From CAYQMF01 sp964418595 (GTDB lineage Bacteria; Planctomycetota; UBA1135; UBA2386): a DNA stretch of 25,727 nt. The DNA lies in the NCBI GenBank assembly GCA_964418595.1, contig CAYQMF010000098.1, positions 1-25,727 of the forward strand, given 5' to 3'. The notes beneath the pieces are model-generated. The model did no database searches and was not told the origin of the DNA. It worked only from the letters and a program-made list of their open reading frames with translations. A program made the position numbers and the translations under genes. Shown here one piece after another: positions 23,306 to 25,727 of this stretch (positions within the stretch are counted from its first letter, which is position 1; every line of letters starts with the position of its first letter).

Positions 23306-24669
23306 CCAGTCCCGCTGCGCAGGACGGCCCGCTCCTGTGGCCGATCCTCAAGCAGGGTTCGACGCTCGCGGCGGCGATGGGGAGCCACGCGCTGGTGAAC
23401 CTCGTCGATCTCTGGCTGGTGGGCAAGTGTGGTCCCGCGGCGGTCGCCGGCGTGCACGTCGCGACGACCGTCAACTTCCTGCCGATGATCGTCGGCAACG
23501 GGATCAGCGTGGCCTCGATGGCGATCATGGCGCGCGCGCTCGGCGCCGGCCGAGTGGACGACGCGCGCCGGGTGAGCACGCGGGCGTTCTCCTTCATGCT
23601 GCTGCTCGGCGTCGGACTCGGTGTGCTGCTCGCGACGCTGACCGTACCCAGCGTCGAGCTGCAGGGCGCCACCGGCGAAGCGCGCGCGGTGGGAATCGAG
23701 TATCTTCTCGTCGCCAATCTCGGGACGGTGGGGATGTTCGCGCTCATGCAGGCCACGGCGAGCATGCGCGTCGTGGGCGAGACCCTGATGCCGCTCCTCC
23801 TGCTGCTCGGGGCCAACATCCTGAACCTGCTCCTCAACCTGCTGCTGATCTTCGGCTGGGAACCACTCGGCGTGGCCGCGATGGGCGCACCGGGCTCGGC
23901 CTACGGGACGGTGATCGCTCGCGCGGTCACGGCGCTGGTGGCGGTCTGGTGGCTGGCACGGGCCACGCATCCGCTGCGGCTCACCCGCCTGCAAGTGCGT
24001 GGTCCGGCGGGCGAACTCCGGCGCATGCTCCTGATCGGGGCGCCGCAGTCGCTGCAGATGGTGGTGCGCGCCGGAGCCGTCATCGGCCTGACCGCGCTGG
24101 GGGCGGCGGTTGCCGGCGAGACCGCGCTCACCACGCTCGGGGTGACCACGCGCCTCGACACGCTCCTGTTGTTCTCCGCCGCCGGCTTCGCCAGCGCGGC
24201 CACGACCGAGGTCGGACGCGCCATCGGCGCCGGCCACCTGGTGCGGGCGCGTCGCGCCAGCCGGATCGCCGCGACGCTGGCGCTGGTCTACGCGTTGGCG
24301 CTCGCCGCCGCGCTGTGGCTCGGCGCCGGGGTGTTGATGGCCACGTTCGTGCGCGACGTCGATGCTGCCGTGCTCGGCATGGGGGTCTGCTACCTCGCCG
24401 TGGGCGTGGTGGGTCAGCCCGGCTCGTGCTTTGCCATCGTGGCGAGCGGGGGAGTGAACGGTGCAGGTCGGACCGTGCCGCCGCTGGCGCTCGACGCCGC
24501 GGTGTACCTTCTTGTCCTCTGCCCGCTGGTGTGGCTCGCCGCGCACACGGGGCTGGCTCCCGACCTGCGCCAACTCTGGTGGGCGCTGGCCGCGACGCAC
24601 GTGATCCTCGCCGGCGTGCACGCGGGCTACCTGCGCCACGGGAGGTGGACCCACGGCGCCGGAGGCTGA
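23302..24669 (+). CDS. MATE-family multidrug/metabolite efflux transporter
   Basis: A protein of 455 residues, normal for MATE transporters. The frame is open upstream, but the protein starts with TTG at 23302, overlapping the amidohydrolase stop; GAGGGG at 23294-23299 lies just before it, a short spacing. I count about 12 hydrophobic segments in two similar halves, beginning PILKQGSTLAAAMGSHALVNLVDLWLVGKCGPAAVAG and repeating at LLIGAPQSLQMVVRAGAVIGL. Features typical of the family include GNGISVASMAIMARALGAG and the second-half FASAATTEVGRAIGAG. It exports small molecules using a Na+ or H+ gradient. The substrate is unknown; coupling to the hydrolase hints at a related metabolite. Confidence 0.9.
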   Translation: MTSPAAQDGPLLWPILKQGSTLAAAMGSHALVNLVDLWLVGKCGPAAVAGVHVATTVNFLPMIVGNGISVASMAIMARALGAGRVDDARRVSTRAFSFMLLLGVGLGVLLATLTVPSVELQGATGEARAVGIEYLLVANLGTVGMFALMQATASMRVVGETLMPLLLLLGANILNLLLNLLLIFGWEPLGVAAMGAPGSAYGTVIARAVTALVAVWWLARATHPLRLTRLQVRGPAGELRRMLLIGAPQSLQMVVRAGAVIGLTALGAAVAGETALTTLGVTTRLDTLLLFSAAGFASAATTEVGRAIGAGHLVRARRASRIAATLALVYALALAAALWLGAGVLMATFVRDVDAAVLGMGVCYLAVGVVGQPGSCFAIVASGGVNGAGRTVPPLALDAAVYLLVLCPLVWLAAHTGLAPDLRQLWWALAATHVILAGVHAGYLRHGRWTHGAGG

Positions 24670-24675
24670 CACGAT

Positions 24676-24712
24676 GGCAGCGGCCGCGCAGGGTGGTCGC
24701 GGCCCGGCTGCC
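24676..24712 (+). terminator. Possible transcription-terminating hairpin after the MATE gene
   Basis: GGCAGC-GGCCGC pairs with GCGGCC-CG-GCTGCC, with a 2-nt bulge in the right arm and an 11-nt loop, 7 nt after the MATE stop. The stem is strong, but the sequence after it (AATCTGGCG) has no T-tract, so it is not a textbook intrinsic terminator. The position fits a 3' end. Confidence 0.4.
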
Positions 24713-24830
24713 AATCTGGCGCCTGGAGGGGGTCGGGGTCGCCGCCGTTAGCTCTTGGCATCTCGACGGTTAGGGCAAGCAGGACGCGTGGTCCGCGCGG
24801 CACGCCTTTTGTTTGAGGCCGAAGACGCTC

Positions 24831-24862
24831 CCTCCGCCGGCCGACCTCGCGCCGGCGGGAGG
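24831..24862 (+). promoter_or_regulatory. Hairpin in the dnaK leader
   Basis: CCTCC-GCCGGC pairs with GCCGGC-G-GGAGG across a 9-nt loop, with one bulged G. It ends 25 nt before the dnaK ATG. It could be part of the 5' untranslated region and affect dnaK expression, or be a terminator for upstream transcription; no T-tract follows. I looked for a CIRCE operator (TTAGCACTC-N9-GAGTGCTAA) in 24670-24887 and found none. The segment CCTTTTGTTTGAGG at 24815-24828 is unusually T-rich for this DNA and may be part of the promoter. Confidence 0.35.
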
Positions 24863-24887
24863 TCTGGGGGCTCGAGCAAGAGGCACT

Positions 24888-25727
24888 ATGTCGAAGTCGA
24901 AGATCATCGGAATCGATCTCGGAACCACCAACTCGGTGGTCTCGGTCATGGAGGGCGGTCAGCCGGTCGTGATCGCCAACCTGGAAGGCAGCCGCACGAC
25001 GCCGTCGGTGGTGGCCTTCACGCCCAGTGGCGAACGGCTCGTCGGTGCGCCCGCCAAGCGCCAGGCCGTCACGAACCCGCAGAACACGATCTACTCGATC
25101 AAACGGTTCATGGGGCGGCGCCACAACGAGGTCGAGGCGGAGGAGAAGCTCGTGCCGTACCGGATCGTGGGCAAGCCCGACGAGCTGGTGAAGGTGCAGA
25201 TCGCCGACAAGAGCTACACGCCGCCGGAGCTGTCGGCCATCGTGCTACAGGCGCTGCGCGAAGCCGCCGAGTCCTACCTCGGGGAGAAGGTCGATCGCGC
25301 CGTGATCACGGTGCCCGCCTACTTCAACGACGCGCAGCGGCAGGCCGCCAAGGACGCCGGCACGATCGCCGGCCTCAAGGTCGAACGCATCATCAACGAG
25401 CCGACCGCGGCGGCGCTCGCGTACGGCCTCGACAAGAAGAAGGCGCAGCGGATCGTCGTCTTCGACCTCGGCGGCGGCACCTTCGACGTGTCGATCCTGG
25501 ACTTCGGTGACGGCGTGTTCGAGGTCAAGGCGACCAACGGCGACACCCACCTCGGTGGCGACGACTTCGACGCCGTCGTCATGGACTGGCTCTGCCAGAG
25601 CTTCAAGTCGCAGTACAACATCGACCTGCGCCAGGATCAGATGGCGCTGCAGCGGCTGAAGGAGGCCGCGGAGAAGGCCAAGATCGAGCTGTCGTCGGCG
25701 ACGACCACCAACGTCAACCTGCCGTTC
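24888..25727 (+). CDS. dnaK: Molecular chaperone DnaK (Hsp70), N-terminal part (3' truncated by window)
   Basis: The first 280 residues of Hsp70, running in frame off the window end. The nucleotide-binding domain is unmistakable: GIDLGTTNSVVSVMEGG (phosphate 1 loop), TPSVVAFT, AVITVPAYFNDAQRQAAKDAG, INEPTAAALAYGLD, VVFDLGGGTFDVSIL (phosphate 2) and HLGGDDFD. The DnaK-typical SIKRFMGRR insertion is present. The ATP-driven chaperone folds and protects cytoplasmic proteins with DnaJ and GrpE. The ATG at 24888 follows AGAGG (24879-24883). The 218-bp upstream region carries hairpins but no CIRCE element. The substrate-binding domain lies beyond the window. Confidence 0.97.
   Translation, partial: MSKSKIIGIDLGTTNSVVSVMEGGQPVVIANLEGSRTTPSVVAFTPSGERLVGAPAKRQAVTNPQNTIYSIKRFMGRRHNEVEAEEKLVPYRIVGKPDELVKVQIADKSYTPPELSAIVLQALREAAESYLGEKVDRAVITVPAYFNDAQRQAAKDAGTIAGLKVERIINEPTAAALAYGLDKKKAQRIVVFDLGGGTFDVSILDFGDGVFEVKATNGDTHLGGDDFDAVVMDWLCQSFKSQYNIDLRQDQMALQRLKEAAEKAKIELSSATTTNVNLPF

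Noticed and set aside
24750..24775. Possible CIRCE half-sites (TTAGCTC ... GGTTAG)
   Set aside because: The right arm does not match the complement of the left arm; too far from the CIRCE consensus.

Overview
This is a GC-rich, densely coding bacterial chromosome segment. Lipid A chemistry (an LpxH-like hydrolase), three lipobox proteins (7092, 11921, 16318) and several secreted proteins point to a Gram-negative-type envelope. The mix of a GH42-like secreted glycosidase, a DUF1573-like lipoprotein, a tetraheme protein with a phosphatase-like N-terminus, two sigma-54-type regulators and a cmk-plsC-rpsA cluster suggests a planctomycete or a relative. That placement is inference from gene content; there is no rRNA or tRNA in the window.

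Layout. 1-9383 (+): the 3' end of a sigma-54-type regulator with altered catalytic motifs, a secreted GH42-like protein, an LpxH-like hydrolase, cytidylate kinase, a PlsC acyltransferase, ribosomal protein S1, an unknown lipoprotein and tyrosyl-tRNA synthetase. 9407-11921 (-): a DUF1573-like lipoprotein followed by a tetraheme cytochrome-type protein. 11922-12235: a gene-free stretch with several inverted repeats, including a strong minus-strand terminator. 12236-16318 (-): a lipoprotein amidase, a membrane histidine kinase and an NtrC-type regulator, with two tandem copies of a ~185-bp hairpin-bearing repeat between kinase and regulator. 16418-18941 (+): a partner-switching-type module (HATPase anti-sigma-like kinase, GAF-PP2C phosphatase, CheY-like receiver). 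18972-21660 (-): glycogen synthase followed by an ATP-grasp enzyme. 21824-24669 (+): a secreted amidohydrolase overlapping a MATE transporter. 24888-end (+): the 5' part of dnaK.

Genes are tightly coupled. Stop/start overlaps of 1-8 nt occur at 738, 4453, 7092, 10831, 16960, 18567 and 23302, so several pairs are probably translationally coupled.

The most interesting signals are: (i) the tandem repeat whose two copies differ by paired insertions that preserve a hairpin, and which supplies the last 49 codons of the histidine kinase; (ii) the regulator fragment at the left edge, with changes in GAFTGA, Walker B and sensor I, which contrast with the intact second regulator in the same window; (iii) the glgA/ATP-grasp pair; (iv) the DUF1573/tetraheme pair. 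I found no CRISPR array, phage, transposase or recognisable defence system.
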